This document shows positions 8,641 to 16,364 of a stretch of 64,000 bases of DNA, in pieces. This DNA is from Gillisella vitis (GTDB lineage Bacteria; Pseudomonadota; Alphaproteobacteria; Rhizobiales; Rhizobiaceae). The position numbers and the translations under genes were made by a program. The notes under the pieces are model-generated. The model had not been told where the DNA came from. It made no database searches and worked only from the letters and a program-made list of their open reading frames with translations. The stretch is taken from the NCBI RefSeq assembly GCF_021559775.1, contig NZ_CP056050.1, positions 248,001-312,000 of the forward strand, in the 5' to 3' direction. The first letter of the stretch is position 1. Each line of letters starts with the position of its first letter.

Positions 8641-10032
8641 ATGTCCATGATACCGAATTCTAGCGCCGCCCGTGACGTTCGTTTTCACCTGCATGCTCAG
8701 ACGAATCCCGAGCGGCATGAAGGCGAGGGCCCCCTCGTCATCGCGAAGGCAGACGGCCCCTATATCTTCGACGATGCGGGAACCCGTTATCTGGACGTTA
8801 TGGCTGGACTCTGGTGCGCCTCACTCGGGTTCACCAATGATGGCTTGGCGAAAGCAGCCTCGGACGCTTACGCGACCATGGGCTTCTATCACACTTTCGG
8901 CGGCCGGGCTTCTCCGGCCGTCATCGATGCCGCCGAGGCGATCGCGCAGCTGGTCCCGCTGGACGATGCGCGGGTCTTTTTCGCGACCTCCGGTTCGGAA
9001 GCGATCGAGACCATGGTCAAGATCGCCTGGCTTTATCACGCCGCCAATGGCGCGCCGCAAAGGCGAAAGATCATCGCAAGACAGCGCGCATTCCACGGCT
9101 CCACCATCTTTGCAGCGTCGTTGACCGGCCTTCCCCATATGCACCGGGAATTCGGATTGCCTCTGGAAGGCGTTGTCCACACGCTTTGCCCAGACCCCTA
9201 TCGCGAGCAGCGTAAGGACGAGACCACGGGAGCCTTTGTCGAGCGCCTCGCAAATGAACTGGAAGCGCTCATTTTGGCCGAGGGAGCTGATAGGATCGCT
9301 GCATTTATCGCAGAGCCGATCAATGCTGGCGCCGGTGTCATCGTGCCGCCATCAGGCTATTTCGAACGTATCCAGGCGGTTCTCGATAAATATGGCATCC
9401 TCTGCCTGGATGACGAGATCGTTTGCGGTTTCGGCCGCACAGGCAACTGGTTCGGCTGCCAGACGGTCGGCATGATGCCGGACATGATGGCGATGGCGAA
9501 GGGCTTGTCGTCATCTTTCTTCCCCATTTCTGCAGTTGCGGTTTCCGGCAAAATTTACGAGGCGATCAAGTCGATCAACAGGGATGGAAGCCTGTTCGGG
9601 CATGGCTTCACAAATTCCGGACATCCTGTGGGTGCCGCCATCGTGACGGAAGCCATTAGGCAGTATCAGTCCATGGAGCTGCCCCGATGGGTGCAACAGC
9701 GAGGGCAAATGCTGCGGGCGAAAATCGAGCCAGTCCTTGCGGCGTGCCCGTACGTCGGTCAGTTTCGCGGGGAGGGCCTTCTGCTCGCAGCGGAGCTCGT
9801 CGCGAATCAGGAAACGAAAGAGCCCTTTGCCGCTGCTTTCTGCATTCCGCAGCATCTCCAGCGTATCGCCATGCAGAAGGGGCTCATGCTCCGGCCGCAG
9901 GGCAACTCAATTACCTTCTGCCCACCATTCATTATCGATGATGCCCAGATCGACTTCATCGTGGATGCGCTGCTGGCAAGCATGAAGGAGCTCGAGCAGG
10001 AGGTCATTTCCAAATTGCCGGCAGCCGGATAG
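8641..10032 (+). CDS. Class III pyridoxal-phosphate aminotransferase
   Basis: A 463-residue fold-type I omega-aminotransferase. The PLP motif is seen as CLDDEIVCGFGRTGNWFG, followed by MPDMMAMAKGLSSSF, where AKG carries the Schiff-base lysine. The phosphate and substrate region SGSEAIETMVKIAW is also present. A CAGGAGA ribosome site lies 7 bp before the ATG at 8641. It follows hyuB by 15 bp. The product presumably removes or adds an amino group on the compound released by HyuAB. The family includes beta-alanine:pyruvate and taurine:pyruvate aminotransferases, and specificity cannot be assigned. Confidence 0.93.
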   Translation: MSMIPNSSAARDVRFHLHAQTNPERHEGEGPLVIAKADGPYIFDDAGTRYLDVMAGLWCASLGFTNDGLAKAASDAYATMGFYHTFGGRASPAVIDAAEAIAQLVPLDDARVFFATSGSEAIETMVKIAWLYHAANGAPQRRKIIARQRAFHGSTIFAASLTGLPHMHREFGLPLEGVVHTLCPDPYREQRKDETTGAFVERLANELEALILAEGADRIAAFIAEPINAGAGVIVPPSGYFERIQAVLDKYGILCLDDEIVCGFGRTGNWFGCQTVGMMPDMMAMAKGLSSSFFPISAVAVSGKIYEAIKSINRDGSLFGHGFTNSGHPVGAAIVTEAIRQYQSMELPRWVQQRGQMLRAKIEPVLAACPYVGQFRGEGLLLAAELVANQETKEPFAAAFCIPQHLQRIAMQKGLMLRPQGNSITFCPPFIIDDAQIDFIVDALLASMKELEQEVISKLPAAG

Positions 10033-10073
10033 AACCTTGAAATGATGAGAATCCAGTCGAGACGGCACAGGCG

Positions 10074-11144
10074 ATGACCACAGGCGAAGGCTCCACGAAA
10101 ATCACCATCAAAGAGGTCGCGGAAGCCGCCGGCGTTTCTCGCTCCAGCGTTTCGAACTACCTGAACGAGCGCTTTGCAAATATGGGGCTTGAGACGCGGG
10201 AGCGCATCAACCAGGCGATCGAGAGCCTCGGCTATCGGCCCAACAACGCTGCACGCCAACTGAAGACGGGCAAGGTACCGATGGTGGGATTGCTGGTTCC
10301 CACCGTCATCAACCCGTTCTTCGGTGAACTGGCACTGGCGGTCGAACAGGCTGCGGGCCGGCACAACTATCGTGTCCTGCTGTGCAATACGATGCGCGAC
10401 GCTGAGCGTGAGTACGAATTCGAGGAGGAGATGCTCAGCTTTGGCATTCGCGGCGTCATCACCGTCTCGCCGATCGTCGGCCGCCGAAAGTCGGCCCCCG
10501 CGGATCTGGCGGTGGTGGCAATAGACGCCCGGCGCGGGGATCTCGGCTCGGCAAATGTTGACCTCGTGAATCTAGACAATCAGGCTGCAACGAGCATAGC
10601 GGTCGACCATCTCGTGAGTTTGGGACACAGGCATATCGCCTACGTGTCAGACTCGTCGTTCACGTTCGCTCGCGCATCGCGGGCTGCAGGGTTCGAGGCC
10701 GCCGTCGCTGGACACGGCCTTTCCGCTTGCCCTGTCGTCGTCCAGTCCTTTGTCGATGGCATTGCGAGCTATTCCGACGTTGAGCTCTTTGAGATTGGGC
10801 GCGGCAGCGTGGCACAATTGCTGTCATCTAATCCGCGTCCAACGGCCATCATCGCCCTTAACGACATGATAGCGGTCGGCATATTGTCTGCTCTCAGGCA
10901 GCACGGCGTCGCTGTTCCCGGCGAGATGTCGCTCGTGGGGATTGACGACATCGTGCTGTCGCAGCTGACCACACCTGGCCTTTCCACTATTCGCCAACCT
11001 GTGACGCAAATGGCAGAGGCGGCCGTGGAATTGCTGATCGCGCGGCTGCGTTCTCCGACCCGGTCCTCGACCGAAACAGTGTTCCAGCCGGAACTCGTGA
11101 GACGCGAATCGACAGAAAAGCCATTTTCGCATGAACGAATATAA
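10074..11144 (+). CDS. LacI-family transcriptional regulator
   Basis: A 356-residue LacI/GalR-type repressor. The N-terminal helix-turn-helix with hinge (TIKEVAEAAGVSRSSVSNYL then YRPNNAARQLKTG) is complete. The periplasmic-binding-like effector domain follows (VGLLVPTVINPFFGELA; TAIIALNDMIAVGILSAL). It lies 41 bp after the aminotransferase gene on the same strand, so it closes the hyu operon. The two palindromes at 4302 and 4519 have the LacI architecture and flank both catabolic promoters. The inferred logic is repression of the importer/SDR operon and of hyuAB-aminotransferase-lacI itself until an inducer arrives. Confidence 0.92.
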   Translation: MTTGEGSTKITIKEVAEAAGVSRSSVSNYLNERFANMGLETRERINQAIESLGYRPNNAARQLKTGKVPMVGLLVPTVINPFFGELALAVEQAAGRHNYRVLLCNTMRDAEREYEFEEEMLSFGIRGVITVSPIVGRRKSAPADLAVVAIDARRGDLGSANVDLVNLDNQAATSIAVDHLVSLGHRHIAYVSDSSFTFARASRAAGFEAAVAGHGLSACPVVVQSFVDGIASYSDVELFEIGRGSVAQLLSSNPRPTAIIALNDMIAVGILSALRQHGVAVPGEMSLVGIDDIVLSQLTTPGLSTIRQPVTQMAEAAVELLIARLRSPTRSSTETVFQPELVRRESTEKPFSHERI

Positions 11145-11149
11145 AGGCC

Positions 11150-11580
11150 ATCATGACGGAGATCGATCATAGCCTCCGCCGACTGTGAACTGACTATATC
11201 GATCTGTACAACCGTGTGGCGCGCGAGGAGGAGCGCGACTTTAAATGGATGAGGGCATGGCGACGATGATCTACCGTTCTCTGGCGCGTGGCAAGCTTGC
11301 CCGACGATGGGGCACGACAACGGGACGTACCGTGTCGGAACCCTCTCGCGCGGCTCAAAACCCGGTGACTGCTGAGAGCGACCGCGCGATCATCGAGGCT
11401 GTAAATGCGGTTGCTACTCGAAAAAAAGCGCTAGTGCCGCCGAAGTTTCGCTGGTGGCTGCGTCGCAACAAAGTAGTCGCGGTGCCACTCGTAGGCGCGT
11501 TGACGGAAAACCACATCGATGACGCCGTGGCGTGGCTTGCAATAAGTCTTGTCGATGACGAAGCCGCGCCAGGTATCAGT
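11150..11580 (+). pseudogene. Aldo/keto reductase remnant
   Basis: Fragments of an aldo/keto reductase can be read in order, broken by stops and deletions. IDHSLRRL-stop-TDYIDLY is the family signature, with an in-frame TGA at 11184. Next comes REEER, then DEGMATMIYRSLARGKLARRWG, matching the substrate-loop region (PLARG). Finally LLRRNKVVAVPLVGALTENH, matching the C-terminal cofactor segment, and DDAVAWLAISLVDDE. The N-terminal barrel is missing. It follows the lacI stop directly and probably once formed part of the catabolic operon. No function is expected. Confidence 0.75.
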
Positions 11581-11999
11581 AGAGTCGGAGCGTGTTGTGA
11601 AGATCTCGGCCGAACGCGGCGGCGAATACTCTCGATTCCCCACTTTCTCACGGTCGGAGTCAAAGCGTCCACAGAGACAAAAAATAGGGCCATCGGAATA
11701 CCTAGGCCCTTTAATTGTGAAGGTCAAAAACCTCCAGAGGGGAACAGCTGATACGATGGAACTGGGAGGAAGCCATCGCGTGCATCAGCTATAGGCATAC
11801 TGCCTAGATATTGTGCGGTGCGCAAACAAGAATTGTGCAACGCACCTATGCAAAAGGAGATGGCCTCCATAACACCCTCGAATTTGCGGTTGCTTGCTGC
11901 GTGCAACTCATTGCCACCGTACGCCTGCATTAACGGCGAGCTACTCCCAGACCGGTGTGGACGGACCACCAGTGTGGTGTGCGGCGATGTGTTCCGGAT
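11581..11999. other. Gene-poor degraded stretch
   Basis: Apart from shadow reading frames with no recognisable family, nothing could be supported here. It separates two remnants, the aldo/keto reductase on the plus strand and the RND adaptor on the minus strand, and is best regarded as decayed sequence. Confidence 0.5.
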
Positions 12000-12302
12000 C
12001 AGCAGATCTTTGAAACTCGAGCCCGGGTGCCCTTCTGTGAAGGGGATCTCAACCACTTGACCTTCGATACGTGGCCTGACGATGACGGATTGGAGAGGCT
12101 CGACGGTGCCAATGCCATTGATGACACGGTGCATGGTCTCCATCCTTGCCGTTACCGCCGTGACAGGAATGGTCGCATCATCCGCGGCCTGGGCGCGACA
12201 GATGGAAATACCAAGAATGAGGGCAACAAGCACCATGGAGTGAGAGGTTCGAGACTGTAATACTGCGAGAAATGATCCCGTCACCATTAAGAACTTCTCC
12301 AT
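12000..12302 (-). pseudogene. N-terminal remnant of an RND efflux membrane-fusion protein
   Basis: From a Met at 12302 there is a hydrophobic signal-like segment ending RAQAADD. It is followed by IPVTAVTARMETMHRVINGIGTVEPLQSV and RPRIEGQVVEIPFTEG, the first beta-barrel and lipoyl-domain entry of HlyD/AcrA-type adaptors (GTV...V.....G.v....f.EG). Family similarity stops near 12030. The frame continues to 11724 with text unlike any adaptor, and the remaining three quarters of the gene are absent. No RND pump follows. It is read as a truncated, non-functional fragment. Confidence 0.65.
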
Positions 12303-12639
12303 CGGCGTTGCGCAGAAACGCAACACCACAATGTCGGTTCCGTTACAAATGAAAGATTAATGACATATTCTTAGACCTGCGTTATTTAGCACGAAATAGT
12401 AAGTACCGAATTGCCGATGCAACTGCTTTCGGGATAAAAACAACCACTAGGATTGACTGTACAGAGCAATGACTCCAGATTGTTTCATCTTAGATCAGAA
12501 AAAACTATGCGACGGAGCTCTTCCATTCGCTTTGCGCGAAGTTGCTCACAGTGCCGTCATCATGGATGAACGCAGCATTTCAGGCTCGTTCCAGGCGGTT
12601 GCAAAACGGTCGGGCTCACGCCGAGCAAATGGGCCTCTG
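12303..12639. other. Intergenic stretch upstream of the IS30 scar
   Basis: AT-rich sequence from 12330 to 12470 with no convincing gene. Short open frames at 12469-12640 have no recognisable content and run into the IS30 scar. Confidence 0.4.
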
Positions 12640-12793
12640 TCACCATCGTCATCTGCCCAACCATACGCCCGCGACCGATCTTGCGGCGTTCGTCCAAGTC
12701 GATATGGGAGTAGGTGCGTTTCATTGCGCTTTCCTTGCAAACGATAAACCTTTGTTATCTATTGCAAGTCGCACTTCATCCTTGAACCCACCC
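12640..12793 (-). mobile_element. IS30-family end remnant (solo scar)
   Basis: Positions 12687-12793 are identical over 107 bp to 20150-20256, the 5' end of the full IS30 copy, including the start of its transposase (MKRTYSHIDLDERRK) and the outer terminal repeat. Inside 12687 the two sequences diverge quickly and the transposase frame is lost after about 24 codons. The opposite end of the element is absent. It is a deletion derivative of a related IS30 element. Confidence 0.85.
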
Positions 12794-12949
12794 CTCTACA
12801 GATAAAAATTGGATAAGCATAATTATGGAACATTTTACGCAAGTGCCGCTCGGGTCTAGTTGAGCTGCGGTGGCCACCTTCAAGCATAACGGCGTCGAAT
12901 ATCGCGCCAATGTCTTCCTCGAGGAAGTCACTGACGGTCCGAGGTTCGC

Positions 12950-13483
12950 ATGAGCCAGGTGATTGTTCCTCTTCCTAAGCCATTCCTCCCGGCAGACTTG
13001 AGAGAGACAATTACCTGGCTGCGGGAAGAAGTAACCAGACAATTCATCAATGGCAATATGAGCGCGCCCTATTTCAACAGATCCATGTGGACGCTGGTAA
13101 CGCACAACGTGCGCTATGCGCTCCTACGGGACGCAAGGAACGAGCTCCGCGGCATGGTTGCTGTCTTCGCTGATGGCGAATGGGAGCACCACGATCAAGG
13201 TGATTACGACGCAATGGCGCGTGCCTATCAAACGCTCTCGGTCAGAGCCGGCCAAGTCATAGGCGCAGACCCGCCCAAGAAAGGCGGGATCGGGCACGAC
13301 AGCTTTGACGCGGCTTTTCCGCATCGTAACAACTGGGAGGAAAGACAATCATTCGAGGTGGCCGGCGTCACGTATGCACTGTGGGTGCAGCGCGTGCGAT
13401 CCCCTTTTCCCCCTTCAGCTTTCCTCACCTTCTGGCTGGACGGTGACGGCGATTTTCATTGGGCAGCGGTCCAAGATAGATGA
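12950..13483 (+). CDS. Hypothetical protein (177 aa)
   Basis: A 177-residue soluble protein with no family I recognise. It has no signal peptide and no membrane segment. It contains an acidic/aromatic C-terminal part (LTFWLDGDGDFHWA). Its ATG overlaps (ATGA) the stop of a 27-codon frame opening with GTG at 12870, which ends FLEEVTDGPRFA; that may be the tail of a truncated upstream gene or a coupled leader. It is bounded by an IS30 scar on the left and a LexA-type box with a toxin-antitoxin-like pair on the right, so it belongs to the accessory zone. Confidence 0.55.
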   Translation: MSQVIVPLPKPFLPADLRETITWLREEVTRQFINGNMSAPYFNRSMWTLVTHNVRYALLRDARNELRGMVAVFADGEWEHHDQGDYDAMARAYQTLSVRAGQVIGADPPKKGGIGHDSFDAAFPHRNNWEERQSFEVAGVTYALWVQRVRSPFPPSAFLTFWLDGDGDFHWAAVQDR

Positions 13484-13532
13484 TCTCGTCCCGGTCTCTC
13501 CTGCCCAGATCTATGCCGCGCCTATGTTTCAT

Positions 13533-13547
13533 GTTCTTATTTTGTTC
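13533..13547 (+). promoter_or_regulatory. LexA (SOS) box candidate
   Basis: GTTCTTATTTTGTTC fits the alphaproteobacterial LexA consensus GTTC-N7-GTTC with an AT-rich spacer. It lies 48 bp before the -35 of the promoter proposed for the doc pair. Bare GTTC-N7-GTTC matches are expected about once per strand per 65 kb, so the call rests on the spacer and position. Confidence 0.45.
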
Positions 13548-13594
13548 TCACGCGCAACGGGAGTCAACCACCGCAGGAACAAATCAACAGCGTG

Positions 13595-13624
13595 TTGAAT
13601 TCACATGCATAGACGTGCTATATA
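13595..13624 (+). promoter_or_regulatory. Candidate promoter of the doc-like pair
   Basis: TTGAAT (13595-13600) and TATATA (13619-13624) are separated by 18 bp, a good sigma-70-type arrangement. It lies 36 bp upstream of the 47-residue partner gene. Confidence 0.5.
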
Positions 13625-13660
13625 GAAAGCAGTGCAAATACGAGCACAGGAGTTATCGTT

Positions 13661-13804
13661 ATGATCATACGATCAGCAGTTCGTCAGCCCGTAAGCCAGA
13701 GCAGCTACGAGCCGCGTCCACAGACGACGCCCGTAGACTATGCAGCTCTTGGTCAGTTGGCAATCAAACGCTTCCCGAAGGTGCATGCCGTCCTTGCTAA
13801 GTGA
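13661..13804 (+). CDS. Putative short antitoxin partner of Doc-like toxin
   Basis: A 47-residue protein beginning MIIRSAVRQPVSQSS and ending RFPKVHAVLAK. It is preceded by a GGAGTT ribosome site and a good promoter, and it overlaps the doc-like gene by 20 bp. That is the layout of a type II antitoxin encoded before its toxin. It has neither a Phd-type DNA-binding N-terminus nor the (S/T)xxxE(G/N) inhibitory motif of Fic antitoxins. If it is an antitoxin it is of a different kind. The call rests on genetic context only. Confidence 0.5.
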   Translation: MIIRSAVRQPVSQSSYEPRPQTTPVDYAALGQLAIKRFPKVHAVLAK

Positions 13805-14192
13805 GCCTCTCTGGCTGCCTTACGAGGTGGTTGTCTCCTACAATTTGAATGCCGTTACCGAAACCGGTGAAAATCACGCCCTCCTCTTTCATGGTAAATT
13901 GGAGGGCGCTTTATTGCGTCCATATAATAGCTGGCGCTATGAGAGCAATAACGACGTCGTTTCCCTTGGCGTTCTTTATATGGAAGCGATCGCGCAGGCC
14001 CACGCCTTCGAGCAAGGCAACAAGCGCACTGGCTTCGACGCCGGCTTCGTCTTCATGTATACGAATGGCTGGGAGCTAACCGAGGATGCCGATCAGGAGC
14101 TCGTCGCAGTGGCGTTCCTAGAAATTATCGAGCGGACACGGACGACCGCCTCGTTCGAGGATTACCTCAAGAATTACATTCAGCCGCTCTGA
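13785..14192 (+). CDS. doc: Fic/Doc-family toxin-like protein
   Basis: A 135-residue protein of the Doc (death-on-curing) branch of the Fic superfamily. The active-site motif HAFEQGNKRTGF occupies residues 73-84, matching HxFx(D/N)GNKRxx. The segment ENHALLFHGKLEGALLRP before it corresponds to the Doc N-terminal helices. Doc phosphorylates elongation factor EF-Tu and stops translation, while Fic proteins AMPylate targets; which applies here is open because the sixth motif residue is Gly, as in many unclassified Doc-like proteins. The ATG at 13785 is chosen because upstream codons lie inside the partner gene. Role inferred: plasmid addiction or phage defence. Confidence 0.8.
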   Translation: MPSLLSEPLWLPYEVVVSYNLNAVTETGENHALLFHGKLEGALLRPYNSWRYESNNDVVSLGVLYMEAIAQAHAFEQGNKRTGFDAGFVFMYTNGWELTEDADQELVAVAFLEIIERTRTTASFEDYLKNYIQPL

Positions 14193-14291
14193 GAGCATCT
14201 CGCAGCCGGCAAGTCCCGCGGTTGTCCAAAATCTCCCTTGCACGCCCTATTAGATGCCGCTATTTCGCTATTATCCGAAATAGAGGCCATC

Positions 14292-14588
14292 ATGCAGCAC
14301 ATCGTCAAAGCCGCCCTTCTCTTCCTCGCCATGGCGCCAGCCGCCCAGGCTGTCACGATCACTGACAGCACACCGGCACGAGCCATAACCATTGGCAAGC
14401 CTGAGGGCGATCTCAATCGCGTTGTGGTGTCACCTGGCGTCATCTCGATGAAAGAGTGCCGCGAAGCACTGAAGGATAGTGCAGAAGCTCTGAAAGAGAA
14501 CTCCGACATCATCATGTGCCTGCCCGCAGACATGACCCACGGTGAAAGGGTCATTGGCGACACGCCTTTTATCGACCTAACGCCGTAA
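14292..14588 (+). CDS. Small secreted protein (98 aa)
   Basis: The ATG at 14292 follows a TAGAGG site and opens a typical signal peptide (MQHIVKAALLFLAMAPAAQA). A mature part of about 78 residues contains two cysteines. It has no family I recognise; MKECREALKDSAEALKENSD looks helical. A longer in-frame start at 14238 would bury the signal peptide and is not preferred. It is likely periplasmic. No functional link to neighbours can be shown. Confidence 0.6.
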   Translation: MQHIVKAALLFLAMAPAAQAVTITDSTPARAITIGKPEGDLNRVVVSPGVISMKECREALKDSAEALKENSDIIMCLPADMTHGERVIGDTPFIDLTP

Positions 14589-15020
14589 GCTGTATCTACC
14601 CTATACTCAACGTGTGATTCACCGGCGATGATGTCAACGCGAGGCTACTGGTCTCTGTGGCTCAGCTTTCTGCCTCCATGTCTGACGGTGGATAAAAAAA
14701 TCCTTCACCAAGCTTTAATCATGAAGGTTTTCAGCCAAGCCTATGAATTGTCTAAGCTAGCCTCTTTCCCCGTTTTCCATAAAGTCTGGCACTAGATATA
14801 GAGTTAATATTTTCGTCACTGACCGGCCCTTGACGGATCGGGGTGATCCAAGTTTATCTAAATTCGTTGTTTACAAACAACAAAAAAAAGAGCGCCGACT
14901 TGCAATCGACGCTCTCTTCCATCAATGCCAAAGGTCTAGACACTGATTGCTTTTCGCAAATTCAATCTTAAACGGACATCGCGTCCGGTCAAGTCCAGCG
15001 GCCCGTTTGCGAGATTGAAA
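14589..15020. other. Intergenic stretch with AT-rich segment
   Basis: No gene is supported on either strand between the secreted-protein gene and the small frame at 15021. It includes a minus-strand terminator at 14882-14915 and a small hairpin CGGAC/GTCCG near 14972-14986. Confidence 0.5.
14882..14915 (-). terminator. Rho-independent terminator (minus strand)
   Basis: On the minus strand AGAGCG...CGCTCT closes a hairpin with an imperfect GTCGA/TCGGC inner stem, followed by eight T residues. The nearest minus-strand gene is the Rap1a-like gene, 380 bp upstream. The terminator may therefore end a long 3' untranslated region or an unrecognised small RNA. Confidence 0.75.
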
Positions 15021-15188
15021 ATGGAATTATTATACAAACCGGTTTGGGCATTCGTCGCGAACCTCGTTTCGAAATGGCTACAAAAACCATCGCCTCAACA
15101 CTCGATCACCATCCACGGTGATGTCATTGTCAACAGGTCGTGCCGCAACGTCGCAGTTCGGCGCAAGCGCCCCGTCAAAGGCAGATGA
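15021..15188 (+). CDS. Possible small protein (55 aa)
   Basis: An ATG frame beginning MELLYKPVWAFVANLVSKW and ending in a strongly basic tail (VRRKRPVKGR). It is followed 10 bp later by a strong plus-strand terminator. The amphipathic, aromatic N-terminus and basic C-terminus resemble small membrane-associated proteins. The upstream ribosome site is weak (GATTGAAA). The main support is the terminator placed directly after the stop, so the call is tentative. Confidence 0.35.
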   Translation: MELLYKPVWAFVANLVSKWLQKPSPQHSITIHGDVIVNRSCRNVAVRRKRPVKGR

Positions 15189-15197
15189 ACAAGGTGG

Positions 15198-15221
15198 AGG
15201 CCCGGTTGAACCGGGCCTTTT
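15198..15221 (+). terminator. Rho-independent terminator (plus strand)
   Basis: GGCCCGG-TTGAA-CCGGGCC followed by TTTT: a 7-8 bp perfect GC stem with a short loop. It ends the transcript carrying the small frame at 15021-15188. Confidence 0.8.
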
Positions 15222-15298
15222 CCGTGCCGGAAGAAAATTGACTTCATGAGGAAGCGAAACGCACCGACTAGGTGCGCGACCGCCTTCAACGGAAGTTT

Positions 15299-15640
15299 TC
15301 AATGACAGGGAAATGCCTCCGCTGCGGCCCAAAGGAGAACGATGTTCATAGTCGCCACGCTTCTGTTCGCATCTTCGGGGCGGCTATCCAGATAGACCTC
15401 TAAAATACGAAGCCACTGATCAGGCGTAACCTCAAGTTTGGGCGGCGGGCAATACAAGAGTGGTCGCTGCTGACTTCCTAGAGCGACATTTGCAGCCTCA
15501 ATACCTCTTGCGATCCCAACAATAAAAGTCCTGCGGATCTCATCTGTCTTCGCATTTTCGACGACGCCACGCACAGTCGATTGAGCCGCACTCGTCTCGC
15601 CGGCAATAAGAAGCGCACAGGCGCTCAATAGCAGTCTCAT
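15299..15640 (-). CDS. Rap1a/Tai-like small secreted protein
   Basis: 113 residues with a signal peptide (MRLLLSACALLIAGETSAAQ). The pattern matches Rap1a/Tai-family immunity proteins: a helical core with FIVGIARGIEAAN, a central YCPPPKLEVTPDQ, a helix ending DSRPED, and a terminal AAAEAFPCH with cysteine. Members protect the periplasm from T6SS peptidoglycan amidases (Ssp/Tae type), and many orphan copies occur in proteobacteria. No amidase effector gene is adjacent here. A T6SS effector island lies 25 kb away but encodes a nuclease-like toxin. The family call is from pattern recognition. Confidence 0.6.
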   Translation of the reverse strand: MRLLLSACALLIAGETSAAQSTVRGVVENAKTDEIRRTFIVGIARGIEAANVALGSQQRPLLYCPPPKLEVTPDQWLRILEVYLDSRPEDANRSVATMNIVLLWAAAEAFPCH

Positions 15641-15767
15641 TTCATACCCCCTGCCCTACAGCCCGAGATTGAAGACTATCTTGACGTATGTCCAGCGGCA
15701 GCACGCCACGCTCGACAACATTTTCCAAGCGCGCTACCGTCCTGCGGCAGCCTTATGGAGAACTGCC

Positions 15768-16004
15768 ATGACCAGCTATAACGAACTCAGGGAATTCATC
15801 GCCAAATCCACGATCGCCAACGGCCTTCTGGATCGAGGCGGCGAGATCGCCCAGGCCAGCGGTGGAGATCTCTTCATCCGGATCGGCGCGCAGGTGTTCA
15901 AGATCGCGGTAGAAGAGATGAATCAGATCAGTCAGCACCACGATCCCATGGCCCAAGAAAAGCTCTTCATGTCCACCCTGCCCTATCCTTACGCGCAAGA
16001 ATGA
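15768..16004 (+). CDS. Hypothetical protein (78 aa)
   Basis: Starts MTSYNELREFIAKSTIANGL at an ATG preceded by GGAGA (15755-15759). It is mostly helical and acidic, with no recognised family. A longer frame from 15669 lacks a comparable ribosome site. It overlaps the next gene by 4 bp (ATGA), so the two form a translationally coupled pair. Confidence 0.55.
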   Translation: MTSYNELREFIAKSTIANGLLDRGGEIAQASGGDLFIRIGAQVFKIAVEEMNQISQHHDPMAQEKLFMSTLPYPYAQE

Positions 16005-16186
16005 CAGCAAATCTGACAAGCCAATCCAAACGCGCTGACGAAATCCGAAGGATTGAAGCTACGCTCAAGCAGCTGGGCGAGGCGGTAGAGCGCAACGGCA
16101 TGTCCGGGGACATGCTCGATCTAATTCTCTACTACACGCTTAGACTGGCAGATCTAAAAGACGAAGCTCGACGCGCATCAGGTTGA
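16001..16186 (+). CDS. Hypothetical small helical protein (61 aa)
   Basis: A 61-residue helical protein (RRIEATLKQLGEAVERNGMSGDMLDLILYY) coupled to the preceding gene through ATGA. The size and helix-turn-helix-like spacing recall small plasmid or phage accessory proteins, but no family is recognised. The stop codon lies in the first GTTGACA repeat of the following repeat region. Confidence 0.5.
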   Translation: MTANLTSQSKRADEIRRIEATLKQLGEAVERNGMSGDMLDLILYYTLRLADLKDEARRASG

Positions 16187-16364
16187 CAGACCGGTCCCTT
16201 GTAAGCCAGGCAGCCTAAAATCAGCCATTTTAGCGTCAACTTAAGTTGACAGAAAAACAGCCGTTTTTGTCTAATGACCATCTAAACAAGGTCGTTAGGT
16301 TGACACAGGTTTACACCAAGTTGACAGCGAAACCCACTTTTTCAATTTTTCCCACCCGTCAACC
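16181..16364. repeat. Cluster of GTTGACA repeats with a perfect 16-bp palindrome
   Basis: (G)GTTGACA occurs at 16181-16188, 16245-16251, 16298-16305 and 16320-16326. Inverted copies (GTCAAC) are at 16235-16240 and 16358-16363. Two copies join head to head as the perfect palindrome GTCAACTTAAGTTGAC at 16235-16250. The spacing is irregular (64, 53 and 22 bp). Such clusters are typical of operators or replication iterons. No replication-initiator gene is recognised beside them. Confidence 0.6.

Noticed and set aside
15078..15332. 84-residue frame on the minus strand
   Set aside because: It covers the plus-strand terminator and small frame, has no ribosome site and no family. It is treated as a shadow.
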